DNA from: Plectosphaerella cucumerina
Lineage: Eukaryota > Ascomycota > Sordariomycetes > Glomerellales > Plectosphaerellaceae
DNA: 64,000 nt
Direction of reading: 5' to 3'
NCBI GenBank assembly: GCA_020746995.1
Contig: JAGPXD010000006.1
Coordinates: 2,232,001 to 2,296,000, forward strand
Shown here: one piece after another, positions 8,706 through 19,597 of the stretch
Position numbering within the stretch: position 1 is the stretch's first letter
Layout: each line of letters opens with the position of its first letter
Made by a program: the position numbers and the translations under genes
The notes under the pieces: model-generated
The model's database searches: none
Seen by the model: only the letters and a program-made list of their open reading frames with translations
Told to the model about the DNA's origin: nothing

Positions 8706-11041
8706 TCAGACAGTCACGTCCTTCGCCTCCTTGCCAAGCTCCTTCGCAATGCCGTGGGCAATCCAGTCCGCAATGGCCATGTTCGTGACCATGGGATTCA
8801 CACCACTCGCGCTCGGCAGCACGCTGGCATCAGCAACATACAACCCCTCCGTCCCAAACACCCGCCCCTTGGGATCAACAACCCCTTCATCCTCATTAAT
8901 AGCCATACGGCACGTCGACATCTGATGCGCCGACGCCATATTAGCCTCCGCATTACCAACCTGGCGCACGCGGTCGAGCCACGCCCTGAATTTCGGGTCG
9001 TTGATGCCCTCCTCCCCTTCGTCGTCTTGGCTTGTCACAGGGGGTTCATCGCGGATGAAGGGCTCGACGCCAGGGATGCAGGCGTAGATCTGCACGGCGC
9101 CTTCAACGAAGCAGATCTTGGCTAGGGCGATGAGGCCCTCGAGGGTGTGCTTGCGGTCGAAGGGGGAGACTTGGTGGTCGATGTGGGGACGGCCGGTGAC
9201 GGGGTCGGGGTAGACGCGGCCTCCGTCGCGGTCGCGGGTGAGGGCGATGTAGCCGCCTGCATTGCGGTACTTCAAGGCGTCGAGCTTGGATTCGAGGCCG
9301 CCGCGCCAGGGGACGTTGGAGAGGATGGCGTAGGGCTGGGGTTGTTAGAAGGGAAGATGAGGGGTAGGAAGGGAGGGAACGTACGACCATGCAGGTGGGC
9401 TCGAGCTTGACGCCGTGGCCGAAGCTGTCGAGGTCCTCGAAGGAGTGGTTGAGGGCGGTGATGGTGCCGCCCTGCCATGGCGTCATGTCTTCCTTCCAGA
9501 TGCCCATGACCATAGACGTGGGATGGAGGTGAAGGTGATGGCCGATGTGTCGATTCTAACCATGTTAGCTTCAGCCCGGCATCATGACTACCTGTGCAAC
9601 TCACTGTCAGACCGCTCCTCAGGAGGACCAGAGGCGAATGCAGGGCGCCGGCAGAGACAATGACCCTCTTGGCGTTGACCACGACATCTCGCGTGACGCG
9701 CTCCTCAAGAGGCCCGGCCACTCCGCCCTCAGCATCCCTCGACGTCCACTTGCCCCTGATGCCCACAGCACGCTTCTCCCCTCCTGTCTCGTCAAAGACA
9801 ACCCTCTCAACATGCAAACCCTCGATAAACTCCGCGCCAGCTTCAGCAGCAGCCGGCAGCCAACACGTAGCAGGCCCCTTCTTCTTTCCCGACGCACAGC
9901 CTAGGTGACATCTCGCACAATCATGTTCCTCCCCACCCGTATTCTGCGGCGCGGGCGAAGCATGCCATCCGAGCTTGCGACTGCCATCCATGAGGAAGCG
10001 GGCGCGGTTGTTGTGGACGACCGGATCGGCAGTGACGCCCATGTACTCGCAGACGCGGTCGAGGGCATCCTGGAACTGAGGCGATGTGAAGAAGACGAGA
10101 CCGCGGTCGCCAGCCCACTCATCACGCACGTATCCTTGGGTCTGAAGAGCAACGCTCCAGTTCACCGTGCCGCCGCCTCCCCAGCAGCTTCCCGCCAACA
10201 CATTAACAGTGCCGTCATCGGTGCCGAGGAGTCCTCCATTCTCGTAGAGATGCTGGCATGCGACCTCCTGGGGCATGGGCAGGAGAGAGGGTGGGTAGTG
10301 GTAGGACTTGTCGACGACGAGTACGCGGTGGCCAGCCTCGGCGAGAATCTTGGCACAGACGCCGCCGCCGCAGCCGGAACCGATGATGACAATGTCCGTG
10401 TCGATGACTTCCGGCTCGGGAGCGGGGTCGAACTGGCGGAACTTGAAGTCATAGCCCTGGACGGGCTCGTGGCCTTCCGGTTGGTCGGTCCAGCCGACGA
10501 GCTCATGGAAGAGAGAGCTCGTCTGGAGGAAGCTCTTTTGCGCAAGGGTGGTGATGGCCTTTCCGAGGGCGCGGAGGGAGCGCAGGCGGGATGTGCGCCA
10601 GGCGGCGAGGATGGCGTGGCGAGCGGCGACGGTCTGTTGGTCCGGTGGGCTCCAGTAGCCGGTGAGGAGGAGGGAGCCGGCGCGGGTGGTCAGAGAGGCG
10701 AGGGCGGCGCCGAGGGCCTTTTGGGAGGAGGCGTGGAGGCCGGCGATGGTGCGCTGGGCGTTTTCCCGGAAGGCTGGGTCGGCGGCGGCGTTGTGGTCGA
10801 GGAAGGCGCGGAAGCGGGCCTCGGAGGGGGGGTTGGTGATGGTTTCGCGGAGGGCGGCGTAGCGGGCGGCGAGATCGTCGTCGGGGATGGGGAGCTGGGT
10901 CTTGGGGTCTGTGAGGTTGGACTGGTCGCGGATGGGGGGGAGGGCGGCCTCGAGGAGGGACCAGAAGATGGACCATTGGGCGTCTGACCAGAAGGCCGTT
11001 GACGGGATGGGGGGAAGTCGGAGCGCTGCTGGGGGCGTCAT
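8706..11041 (-). CDS. Long-chain fatty alcohol oxidase (GMC oxidoreductase)
   Basis: Three exons, 9605-11041, 9385-9555 and 8706-9335, are separated by two 49-bp phase-0 introns (9556-9604 and 9336-9384). They give 745 residues, the size typical of fungal and plant long-chain fatty alcohol oxidases. The enzyme is FAD-dependent, oxidises long-chain alcohols to aldehydes with release of hydrogen peroxide, and acts in omega-oxidation, usually at peroxisomal or ER membranes. The FAD-binding motif is DIVIIGSGCGGGVCAKILAEAG, about residues 217-238. The GMC blocks GSCWGGGGTVNWS and SAGALHSPLVLLRSGL follow. The conserved C-terminal region reads AHQMSTCRM, then VADASVLPSASGVNPMVTNMA. The N-terminal 190 residues are helical and match the FAO-specific extension. 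Both introns have typical donors and branch sites, and the splices restore LTNRHIGHHLHLHPT and TCMVPYAILSNVPW. Confidence 0.94.
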
Positions 11042-14000
11042 GATGTTTTGGGGTGTGAGGTGTTGGTGGAGAGGTTGAGGTGAGGTGAAGTGAAGTTGAG
11101 ATGGGATGAGGGGCCCGGGGTTTAGGTAGGGGAGGAAGTTAGGGGACGCGTGTTTGGCGCCTTCACTTCACACCGAGGGGGGGGCATGTGTGATGTGACG
11201 AGTCGGGATGTCCAGATGAAAGGACGACGCCACCATGCAACTGTCTGTGGCATGGCGGGATGTGTGAAGTGAGTGATGTGCAGTCAGTGCGGAGAAATCA
11301 AGAGGGCCTCGGAAGCTCATGATCACGTCTCGCGGCGCGCCTCGTGCTCCCTTTCCCGCGGGCGCCCGGCCAATAAGGCAGGGGTCGGGGCGTGCTAGCA
11401 CTTGTCCACTCCGGCTGGCAAGGATGGGGATGCGGGGTCCCGTGGAAGCCGAGAGCTGGAGAGGAGAAGGAGGAGTTGCCCGCTACCTATTCTCCGAGCT
11501 TGTGCAGTCTTGCCGTCATCGAGAGATGGGATGGACTAGAAACCTGGGGGAGGGGCACGGAGAATGGAGCATCGGGGTTATGCTACCGGGCCGGACAATA
11601 TGTCTGATTTGTCTTGAATTTGTCTCTCGGGATGCTTTCTTCAGGTTGTCAGTCCGAGTCTGGGGTGTGACGGGAGGTCTCGGTTTCGGGAGCACGGTCC
11701 TCCAAGTTGGCATTTGACATTCCGGTGCAGATGTGCAGGCGGTGTTGGCGTGGTATAATTAGAAGCAACTTGACTGATGTCTCGCTGGCAAAAGGGAAGG
11801 CCACTGCTGCTTGTCTTCCGCTGTCTTCACTTTAACATGTGGCTTTAAAATATATTTGTCGAGTGACCAGTCTTCGGTAGCAAATGAATCTCACGTTGAA
11901 GCTCATGTTATAGTACGGCCCTGATGCTCTGAATAGTGTTCTAGAATTGGAGGATGACATGATATCATCAAGTTAGTTGTACGAGGGACCCGACAAATGC
12001 CGCCCATTGATAGTCAAATCCAGGCCAGACCATACCAGCTTCTCTCTGATGTAGATGATGGACGCAACTCCCTCTGTCAACCAATGTCTTATGCTTTATG
12101 CGAGATATCCGAGTGAAACACATCCGAACGTCCGCAAGACACGGCCTCCAATGGCATCAGCGCCGGCCCCGTACCGAAACCAAACCCCCGAAGCCCGGCG
12201 TCAGCTCAAGCCTCCCGCCCAGAATCCAACCTCCGTCCCGGGTCGTCTCATCCTCAGTCTCGGCTCCGAACACGACCGCATCCCGGCCGGATGATATCCA
12301 TCCAGGGCACCAGTCTGATTCGGCTCCGCGTCCGCTCCGGTATGACATCCCCCCTCTACCATTGGCCGCTCCCCTCGGGGCGCAGCAGCACCCCGTCACC
12401 ACGCCCGGGCGCATCGCATGGCGAGCGACATACTTTCCTGCCCGAAGCAGGCTGCGGGGTGCCTCCTGTCGCCACCACCGCGCCCGGAGCTGACGACCTC
12501 GTTCGGGCAGGCCAAGAAAGCCCCCTATTTCGAGACAGGCCGGGATCTCCAGCTACCAGCCATGAACCGAGGGGCGGTCAAGCTCAAACAGACGCCAGTT
12601 CGGCTCTACCCTGATTTTCCGTCCTTTTTTTCCTTCCTCTTTTTGTTGAGACATCGCGCTCCGTGTCTCGCCCCCCCTTGCCTTGGCTGCAGTCCGAGTC
12701 GCCGCTCGATCCCACCGGCCGGCCGAAGGCGAGCGCGGACAGCCGAGGTGTCGACAAGGTACAGTAGACAGACGGGCCTCAGTCGTCAGCGGAGGATCAC
12801 ATGTCAGAAATTTGCGTGGTGCGTGCTGAATGCTGATTTCCAGGGTCTTATCGATTAGTCGTGTCGTGTCGTGTTAGCAGGGGAGCATTGGGAAATTTGG
12901 CTCTTTCCCAGGAAGAGTCCGAGATTCGGTCGCGACGGGGACTTCTTCCTTTCCACTGGACCCGTGCTGCGGTGGAAGGTTCGTCCCCCGTGCTTCCCCC
13001 GATTCTAGGGCCCGGCAGGGGCACCAGATCGGGCCTAGGCCGCCTCAACAAAAAACCACCACATCGGCCCCCTGCCCCGGCTAAGCCTCAGGAACCAGGT
13101 ACGCCGGCTCTGTTAGTAAATGTGCCCGATTTCTCACCACTTCCCATAACCCGGCCCGGGTCCTGAGCGCCACGGCGCCGGGCCCATGCCAGGGTCCCGT
13201 CCCGCCTTTTCGACCCCACCAGAGACTTCAACGTTGTGTCGCACTCCCATCAAATCGCCAAAATCTCCATCTTCTCTCTCTTTCCCAGGCCGAGGGGTCG
13301 CTTCGCCCCCCCCCGCTACCCTCTGACCCCCCGTTGATCACATGGCATTGGGGTCGCAAAGAAAAAAAAAATTGACGTGTCAAGAGACATGTGAGAGAGG
13401 AGGGGCCCGGGTGCCCAGACGGACGTCGGCCGTGAAGCGTTGAATCACGGACACGGCTGGGCAGGAGCATCATCGTGACGCGCCGGCGCACCATTCGGCG
13501 CATATGATGCAGTACTTACGAACACTTTGCAACAGACAGATAGACGGCTAGACGTCTACTTGGTCACAGATAGGGATAATGCCATGGTGAGTGGGCAAAC
13601 AAGCTCCAGGGAGCTCTCAAGCTTGTGACAAGCAACAGCTTCACCACCATCGTTTGCGGTCTTCAATGACACCTCCGGAGCTTCACCGGTACTACCCAGC
13701 GTCAATCCATCCATCACACCATGTCTGTCACGACCTGCCCCAGTAAAAAGGAGCATCCCCTTGACGGGTAATTCCTCCGTCCGACTGTCTGTCACCGGCG
13801 GCACCCGTTGGCCTCGGCATAATACCGCCAGCACTTTACGCACCTACCACACAGCTGTATCGCTCTTTCCTGGGGCTGCCGCTCCCAAGACACACCTCCT
13901 GGTCTCCATTTCTACCCTGCTTCCCGACCTGTAAGGGCCGGCCATCCATAGCTCGACCGGGGCCCGATCCGGACCATATCCACTTGCGCATCCCAACCGC

Positions 14001-14544
14001 CCGCCACCCACTCACACTCCCACTCCCGACTGGCACCTCACCGTGCTCCAGTGTCTCCTTCCCCCCCGGGTTATGAAAAAGTCCATCTACCCCAATCGCC
14101 CATCCCTCGTTCTCCTCCACCTCCCTCAACCCTCTCGAACTGCTTCACTTCCCTCTCCTCCACTCCCCTTGGAGACATCGACGTCGGAAACGGACTGCCA
14201 GATCCTCGCCGCCTCGCCTTCAACAGGACCGCTGCTGTCTCTTGTCTCGTCTTCGTTTGCTTGTCTTGCCGAACGAGACCCCGTCTCACCAGTTTCAACG
14301 TCCCGGTGTCTCACCTCCCCCGCCAGCCATTGCCGACCCCTCCACCGAGCTCGTCGACTTCTTTACTGTCAATTCGACGACTGTGTCGCGGAATAGCCTC
14401 TCCTCGTCCTCCTCTGCCATCCTCTCCGGTCTCGTGACCGTATACCCGAATCGTTCATCTTGGTGGGTACTCTCCAGTCGCCGCGGCCGCTTTGCCCAGT
14501 AGCTGACTTACACGACCACAGAATACCCCCCTCCCCTCCTCACA
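11042..14544. promoter_or_regulatory. Divergent 3.5-kb region between FAO and elongase genes
   Basis: This long stretch separates two divergent lipid-metabolism genes. It holds no open frame with convincing protein features on either strand. From about 14040 to 14460 the plus strand is strongly pyrimidine-rich, as in leaders of well-expressed fungal genes. An A-run lies near 13360-13372. A likely 5'-untranslated intron occurs at 14463-14521: donor GTGGGT, branch GCTGAC, acceptor CAG, 59 bp, ending 23 bases before the elongase ATG. The remainder is unexplained; long promoters or a non-coding transcript are possible. Confidence 0.5.
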
Positions 14545-15954
14545 ATGGCTTCCGGTGCCTCCGTCCTCGCCGAGTGGCCCTCGCAGACCCTCTTCAAGTT
14601 CCCTCCCGGCAGCGAACCCTTCGGCGCCGTGCCTCCCGCCCCCCGCCCCGGCGCGAACCTCTTCGAGTTCACCATTCCCGACCACATCTGGGCCGCCGCC
14701 CTTGACCCCAAGGTCCCCATCACCATTGCGGTCACCTACGCCGTCACCGTCAAGTTGCTGAACCGCTACAACACTTCCAACGGCAAAAAGCCCTGGTGGT
14801 TCGCCAACACGGCTCCCTTCCGCCTCTTTGTCATCCTCCACAACGTCTTCCTCGCCGTCTACTCGGCCTGGACCTTTTGGGGCATGCTCGGCGGCATGCG
14901 CCGTGCCGTCGTCAGCCCCTTCGGCCCCCACGGTCTCGCCGCCACCGCCGACAGCCTCTGCCAGCTCAACGGTCCCGCCGGCTACGGCGCCGCCGCCGTC
15001 TACGACGAGTCCTCCGCCCGCTGGACCAGCCTCTTCGCCGACGTCGCCGTCGAGGCCGCCGGCCAGCCCAGCAGGGACGTCCCCGGCCGCCTCTGGAACG
15101 AGGGCCTCGCCTTCTACGGCTGGATCTTCTACCTGAGCAAGTTCTACGAGGTCCTCGACACCTTCATCATCCTCGCAAAGGGCAAGCAGAGCTCCACCCT
15201 CCAGACCTACCACCACGCCGGCGCCATGATGTGCATGTGGGCTGGCATGCGCTACATGTCTGCCCCCATCTGGATGTTCGTCCTCTACAACTCCTTCATC
15301 CACTCTCTCATGTACACCTACTACACCGTCACCGCCTTCAACATCCGCGTCCCCACCCCCATCAAGCGCACCCTCACCACCATGCAGATCACCCAGTTCC
15401 TGATCGGTGCCTCCTACGCCATGCTGCACTCTTTCGTCTCCTACACCGTCCCCGTCGCCGTCAACCCCGCCGCCGCTGCCGCCACCCAGGCCGCCACCAG
15501 CAGCTCCCCCGACGCCGCCAGGACCCTCGCCGCCGGCGCCTTTGAGAACCTCAAGCAGATGATCTACGGCGCCGCCGCCAAGGCCGCCTCCCCCGCTGCC
15601 GGCGCCGCCGTCGAGGCCGGCCTCCCCACCGACGCCGAGACCGTCTGGGTCTCCCAGCCCTGCATCACCACCAGCGCTGAGACCTTCGCCATCTGGCTCA
15701 ACGTCCTCTACCTCGCCCCCCTGACCTACCTCTTCGTCATGTTCTTCATCCGCTCCTACCTGCGCCGCTCCTCCGCCGCCGTCAAGGGCAAGCCCCGCCG
15801 CCAGAGCAACGTCACCCTTGCCGAGAAGGCCGGCTGGGATGCCGCCCGCGACGTCAACCGCGAGATCTACAACCAGGGCTCCGAGGAGGCCGTCGAGGCC
15901 GGCTCCAGCGCCAAACCCTCCCCCAAGACCCGTACCAGGCGGTCGAAGAACTAG
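14545..15954 (+). CDS. ELO-family fatty acid elongase
   Basis: This open frame encodes 469 residues with no coding intron. ELO enzymes are ER membrane 3-ketoacyl-CoA synthases that extend acyl chains with malonyl-CoA. The family blocks appear in order: SKFYEVLDTFIILAKGK, then LQTYHHAGAMMCMW with the histidine box at 220-224, NSFIHSLMYTYYT, and TTMQITQFLIGA. Several hydrophobic segments fit the multi-spanning topology. The histidine box reads QTYHH instead of the common HxxHH. The protein is long compared with about 300 residues for many ELO proteins. The extra length is an N-terminal region of about 55 residues, a loop near 120-180 and a long Ala/Pro-rich insert near 310-375 before the last membrane segment. 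The C-terminal tail is basic and ends in RTRRSKN, compatible with an ER-retention role. A 5'-UTR intron just upstream is likely. Confidence 0.92.
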   Translation: MASGASVLAEWPSQTLFKFPPGSEPFGAVPPAPRPGANLFEFTIPDHIWAAALDPKVPITIAVTYAVTVKLLNRYNTSNGKKPWWFANTAPFRLFVILHNVFLAVYSAWTFWGMLGGMRRAVVSPFGPHGLAATADSLCQLNGPAGYGAAAVYDESSARWTSLFADVAVEAAGQPSRDVPGRLWNEGLAFYGWIFYLSKFYEVLDTFIILAKGKQSSTLQTYHHAGAMMCMWAGMRYMSAPIWMFVLYNSFIHSLMYTYYTVTAFNIRVPTPIKRTLTTMQITQFLIGASYAMLHSFVSYTVPVAVNPAAAAATQAATSSSPDAARTLAAGAFENLKQMIYGAAAKAASPAAGAAVEAGLPTDAETVWVSQPCITTSAETFAIWLNVLYLAPLTYLFVMFFIRSYLRRSSAAVKGKPRRQSNVTLAEKAGWDAARDVNREIYNQGSEEAVEAGSSAKPSPKTRTRRSKN

Positions 15955-16390
15955 GCACCTCGCCTGGTTTTGGAGAGAGGCCGGTCACAATGCCCGTCTG
16001 AAAAGGCAGGCATCGACCGTGTCTTCCACCGAAGAAAAAAGAACAATCTCCTACACGTTACAGTCACATCATCTCTTTAGCAACACATGGGCCGGTGCGG
16101 CGTTCAGGCAGGGTGCGGAGCATGCAACACCCACACCATCAAAAATAGCATGGGCGGCGGAAGGGGGGAACTTGAAGGGAAGAACCGGAGGCGGACTTGT
16201 TTTACGTCGCGCCATACTTGGAGCCAACGCTGGTTGTTTTATCCCCTTTGCGCTGTCATATTAGCATTGTTACTCGGGGCGGGACGGGGAGTTCCGCCCA
16301 CGGGTTATGTTTTTGTATATAGCATGTGTGTTTACACATGTTTCAAAGTTCATGAGGCGGGATGAGTGAGTGATGTGAGGATGTTCTTGG

Positions 16391-16663
16391 ATGCTGCGCT
16401 GGGAGGTAACTCGAGCGGTCTTGACCCAGTGGAGGTTTGATTCCATGGACTTTGTTGATTGTGCCAGAGCGGAAATCAATTTTGATGTTGATCCTGTGTA
16501 CATGGACTCGGTTGATTGTGCCAAAGCGGATGTCAAGTTTGATGTTGATCCTGGGAGAACTTGGGACCATCTGAGATGCGCTAAGAGGTTCTGTTCTAAG
16601 ACAGCACATTTGAACAGGACGTTGGTGATTCTCAGTCAGGCAAGGATAAATAGTCCACTATAA
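16391..16663 (+). other. Small ORF with internal 19-residue repeat, uncertain gene
   Basis: An ATG-started frame of 90 residues spans the tandem repeat. The two repeat units read MDFVDCARAEINFDVDPVY and MDSVDCAKADVKFDVDPGR. The repeat period (57 bp) is a multiple of three, and the differences between copies are largely conservative in this frame (Arg/Lys, Glu/Asp, Ile/Val). This suggests past or present selection on a protein. The rest of the frame has no family I recognise. It could be a remnant of a larger gene, or an exon. The minus strand is also open across the repeat, which weakens the case. Confidence 0.25.
16444..16557 (+). repeat. Two-copy 57-bp direct tandem repeat
   Basis: Copy one is 16444-16500 and copy two is 16501-16557. 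Both begin CATGGACT and share GTTGATTGTGCCA, AAGCGGA-like and TTTGATGTTGATCCTG blocks. They differ at roughly ten positions, so the duplication is old enough to have diverged. Confidence 0.85.
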
Positions 16664-19597
16664 GCTGCAGGTTGCCTAGTCGAGAACGTTCCAGATGTCA
16701 CCAAGAGCAGAGCATCAATCAAGGGGTAGCAATAAGCAACCCATGGCAGGGTTCGCTGTTATCCACTCTGATCGAAAGGATCGAGACCCATGTGCTCTTA
16801 CTATCCCATCACCAGAAGCGCACATGAACTCCGGTGTGGACGGTTGCACATGCCGGAGCCCTGATCACTGCACTTTCCCTTGGGGGACAGGAAGAATCTT
16901 GTTGTTGAACCATGTAGTCTCCAGAGATGACAAATCCGCTTGAGAAAGGATGTCGTCTTGACAGACTCGGCACTGGGGCTGGCGACGGCGGGCACTTCCT
17001 GTAGGAGCATCATTGGATTGAATCGTTTCAGTGACAAGTGAGCCATAATGAACAATCGGGCGTGAGTCTGCCGCAGACCTCTCTGAGCTCCGAAGAGTCG
17101 TCCAGAAGGTGAGTGGTCGGAAAGCTGAGCTTAGGACCCAGATGATGGCTAATCAAATTACAACTTTGGACGATGTATGGGTTTTGACTTGCTTCCCTGG
17201 TGTGGTCTCCCGGCTTCCTGAACTGGCATTGGGAAGTCGATGTCTGCGGCTGTATTTGACCGTTCCTTGGCAGCACAGCGAGAATAAGATCAGAGTCCGA
17301 GTCGTCGAGTCGTCAATGAAAACCCATAGGCATCTATGGGAGAGGTGGTGCGGAACTGGAACGTAACAGTGGACTAAAGGTAGAATGTCATCGATGACAT
17401 GACGGCGAATGGCGAGCTTTGGCTGAGAGTGACTAACTCTTTGATCCAGGATAAGGTAGATGAGGCAATGGCCCTTCACACTGTCCAAAATCTGTTCGTC
17501 ATGTTGCTTCGAAATTGAAGCTGGCCAGAGTCTCACAATGATGGCAAGCAACATGACCTTCGAGCGGCGTGAACGATCAGTCTCACGGGGTGACTGTCAC
17601 TGGTAAGGTGAGACGGATTTCATGCCAGAATGCTGGAGCTTGGGCAATTCTGAGGCTCTACGTCAGATTTCCCAGTGCTTTTAGGCTCATTTGTTGCCTT
17701 GGGTACCGGGGTTTAAATGCAGGGGGGTTGTCCTGTTAAGAGACTGGTTCTGTTTAGGGAAACAGCTATTAGCCAGGGGGCCCATAGCCAGTCTGTAGTC
17801 GCCATCGACATAGTACGAAACCTTCAGGCATGCCTTGAAAGGTGAAGTCTATGGTGACACGGTGGGTTATGCCCTCTTACCACGAGGGTGAACTTCGATA
17901 ATCTCCAGAGCTGGAAGCTGAGATTACCTATCCCTTCTTGACCAGTAGTGACGAATGTCAAGTCTTGATCCCTCTAGACGAGATTCTATTCGATGGAGCA
18001 ATATGTTCAGGGTCAGCGGCCAGATGACTTGCTTGAACATCAACCCCTCCATCTTTGACCTGCCCAAAATGCGGCCTTCTAGTCTGAGGTTTCTTCCCAG
18101 AAGATGCAACGAGCGCCAGGTGAAAAAGCATAAACCTTGAGCTTATCGTACAAGAGACTTTGTTCATTCAGCGAGCAGGGCTCGCTCGACAGACCATGAT
18201 AACGTCGTCAGCCATCTTGGCAAATCCAAGCTGCCAAACTGCATGATAATAACCAGAAACACATGCCTCGAGCATCAGTGACGTGAGGGACTTGATCTGC
18301 CTACATCACAGCCACAGCCTTACCACTATCCATCCCAAGGGAGGCATCTCCTGGTCAGTGAAGCAGGCTTGGCTTCTCGATGTGTCCGAGATTCACTTGA
18401 CTCGAACAGGCGGACCAAGACAAGCTCCCTGTTAACCCGACCGGCTGCATCAGTGTCATCCCCCCTCCTCTTCACTTGACACTTCCATTGATAAGGTAAG
18501 GCCAACCTTCTGCCATGCACGTCTCGGCCTGGATTCAGTACACAACGCCAACTAGCGATGCAGTGTGGCAAGCCAGCTTCTACCGTTCGGCTGCCTCGGT
18601 AAGGAGGCAGCTCACCAAGAGTAGACCACAGCGTCTCCATCAAACGAGCGAGAACCGCCTTGGGACTTAAACGAGATCCCCTTGCATCCCCAAGAGCTAA
18701 AGCCGCCACTCCTCCCGCATGCCGAAGAGCCAAGAAACTCGCTAGAACACGCGAGACGTCGGCCAACTCCCTGCGGCTAGGCCTTATATTGCCATAAAAA
18801 CCCCGAGGGGCGGCCGACGCTCCGCGCGGCGGGGGCGATGACCAACACGACGGTAATCAACTGTCGCGTGGTTAACCGCTCAGGGGGGTCAGCAGGCTTC
18901 CTCGGTCCGAGTGGGCTCGGGTGAGTGGAGGCCAGGGGTAGGGAATCCTTCAGTCGAGTTCCAGGGGCAGTCACAGGCATGGTCACGGAATGGAACAAGT
19001 GTTTACTTCTTCAACACCGAAATCAATTGATCCTTCCATCATCTGTGGGTATCTTCCTCGTCTCCTCGTCCCCTGATTACTGCAACCGGTGCACCCTACC
19101 GCCTCGTAAGGCCGGGCCAGGTTTTCTCATGTGCACCTCGTCTCATCTGTATCGCGTGCCACCGTGGGCCGCGGAGGAAGAATAGAACCTTCCGGAAAAA
19201 CAAATACCATGTGTAAGCCGCCAACGCCGCGCTCAAAAAAGCAGGTTGACCTCCTCTCGCGGGGACCGTGGTCCCGGCGAGGGTGTTCCCAAACAGGAAT
19301 GCGGCCGAATTCCAAATACCATCGCTAGTCTATGTGTGTGTGTGAAGGAGGATTCTGGTGGGAGTGTGGAACGAGGATAGATGTGTCTCGTGAACCATCA
19401 GGAGGGAGAATGGGTGTGAGAGATGACCTCTTCGGAAAGGGGCCGGGGAGGTTGGTCGAGGCGTGTTGTGGCCGTGTCTATCAATCTATCGTCGTATCGC
19501 GGTCGTGAGTCGTGAGAGAAGTGATGCTTCCTCGCGGGGTATCGCTTCTTGAACGTATGTGCATGCACTGGTGTGCGTTGCGTGTCGAGCGTTTGCT

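Larger units (their letters stand above)
15955..19597. other. Convergent 3.6-kb stretch, mostly without genes
   Basis: This is the interval between the 3' ends of the elongase and FYVE genes. It is less G+C-rich than the flanking genes, especially at 16.4-18.3 kb. The only structured element I see is a two-copy, 57-bp tandem repeat at 16444-16557, annotated separately. The many small frames lack start context, conserved motifs and consistent codon use. Degenerate transposon remnants cannot be excluded, but I see no terminal repeats or transposase motif. Confidence 0.5.

Noticed and set aside
9905..10987. Plus-strand frame of 360 codons opposite the fatty alcohol oxidase
   Set aside because: Same kind of antisense shadow; Gly/Glu/Ala runs, no recognisable domain.
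14455..15429. Minus-strand frame of 324 codons opposite the elongase
   Set aside because: Antisense shadow of a strongly codon-biased gene.
6891..15954. Secondary-metabolite or lipid gene cluster (F-box, oxidase, elongase)
   Set aside because: No polyketide, peptide or terpene core enzyme and no transcription factor or transporter among them; the genes look like ordinary neighbours.
15955..18900. RIP-degraded transposon in the lower G+C stretch
   Set aside because: No terminal repeats, no transposase or reverse transcriptase motifs, and no strong A+T bias with TpA excess visible by eye; a dinucleotide index calculation would settle it.
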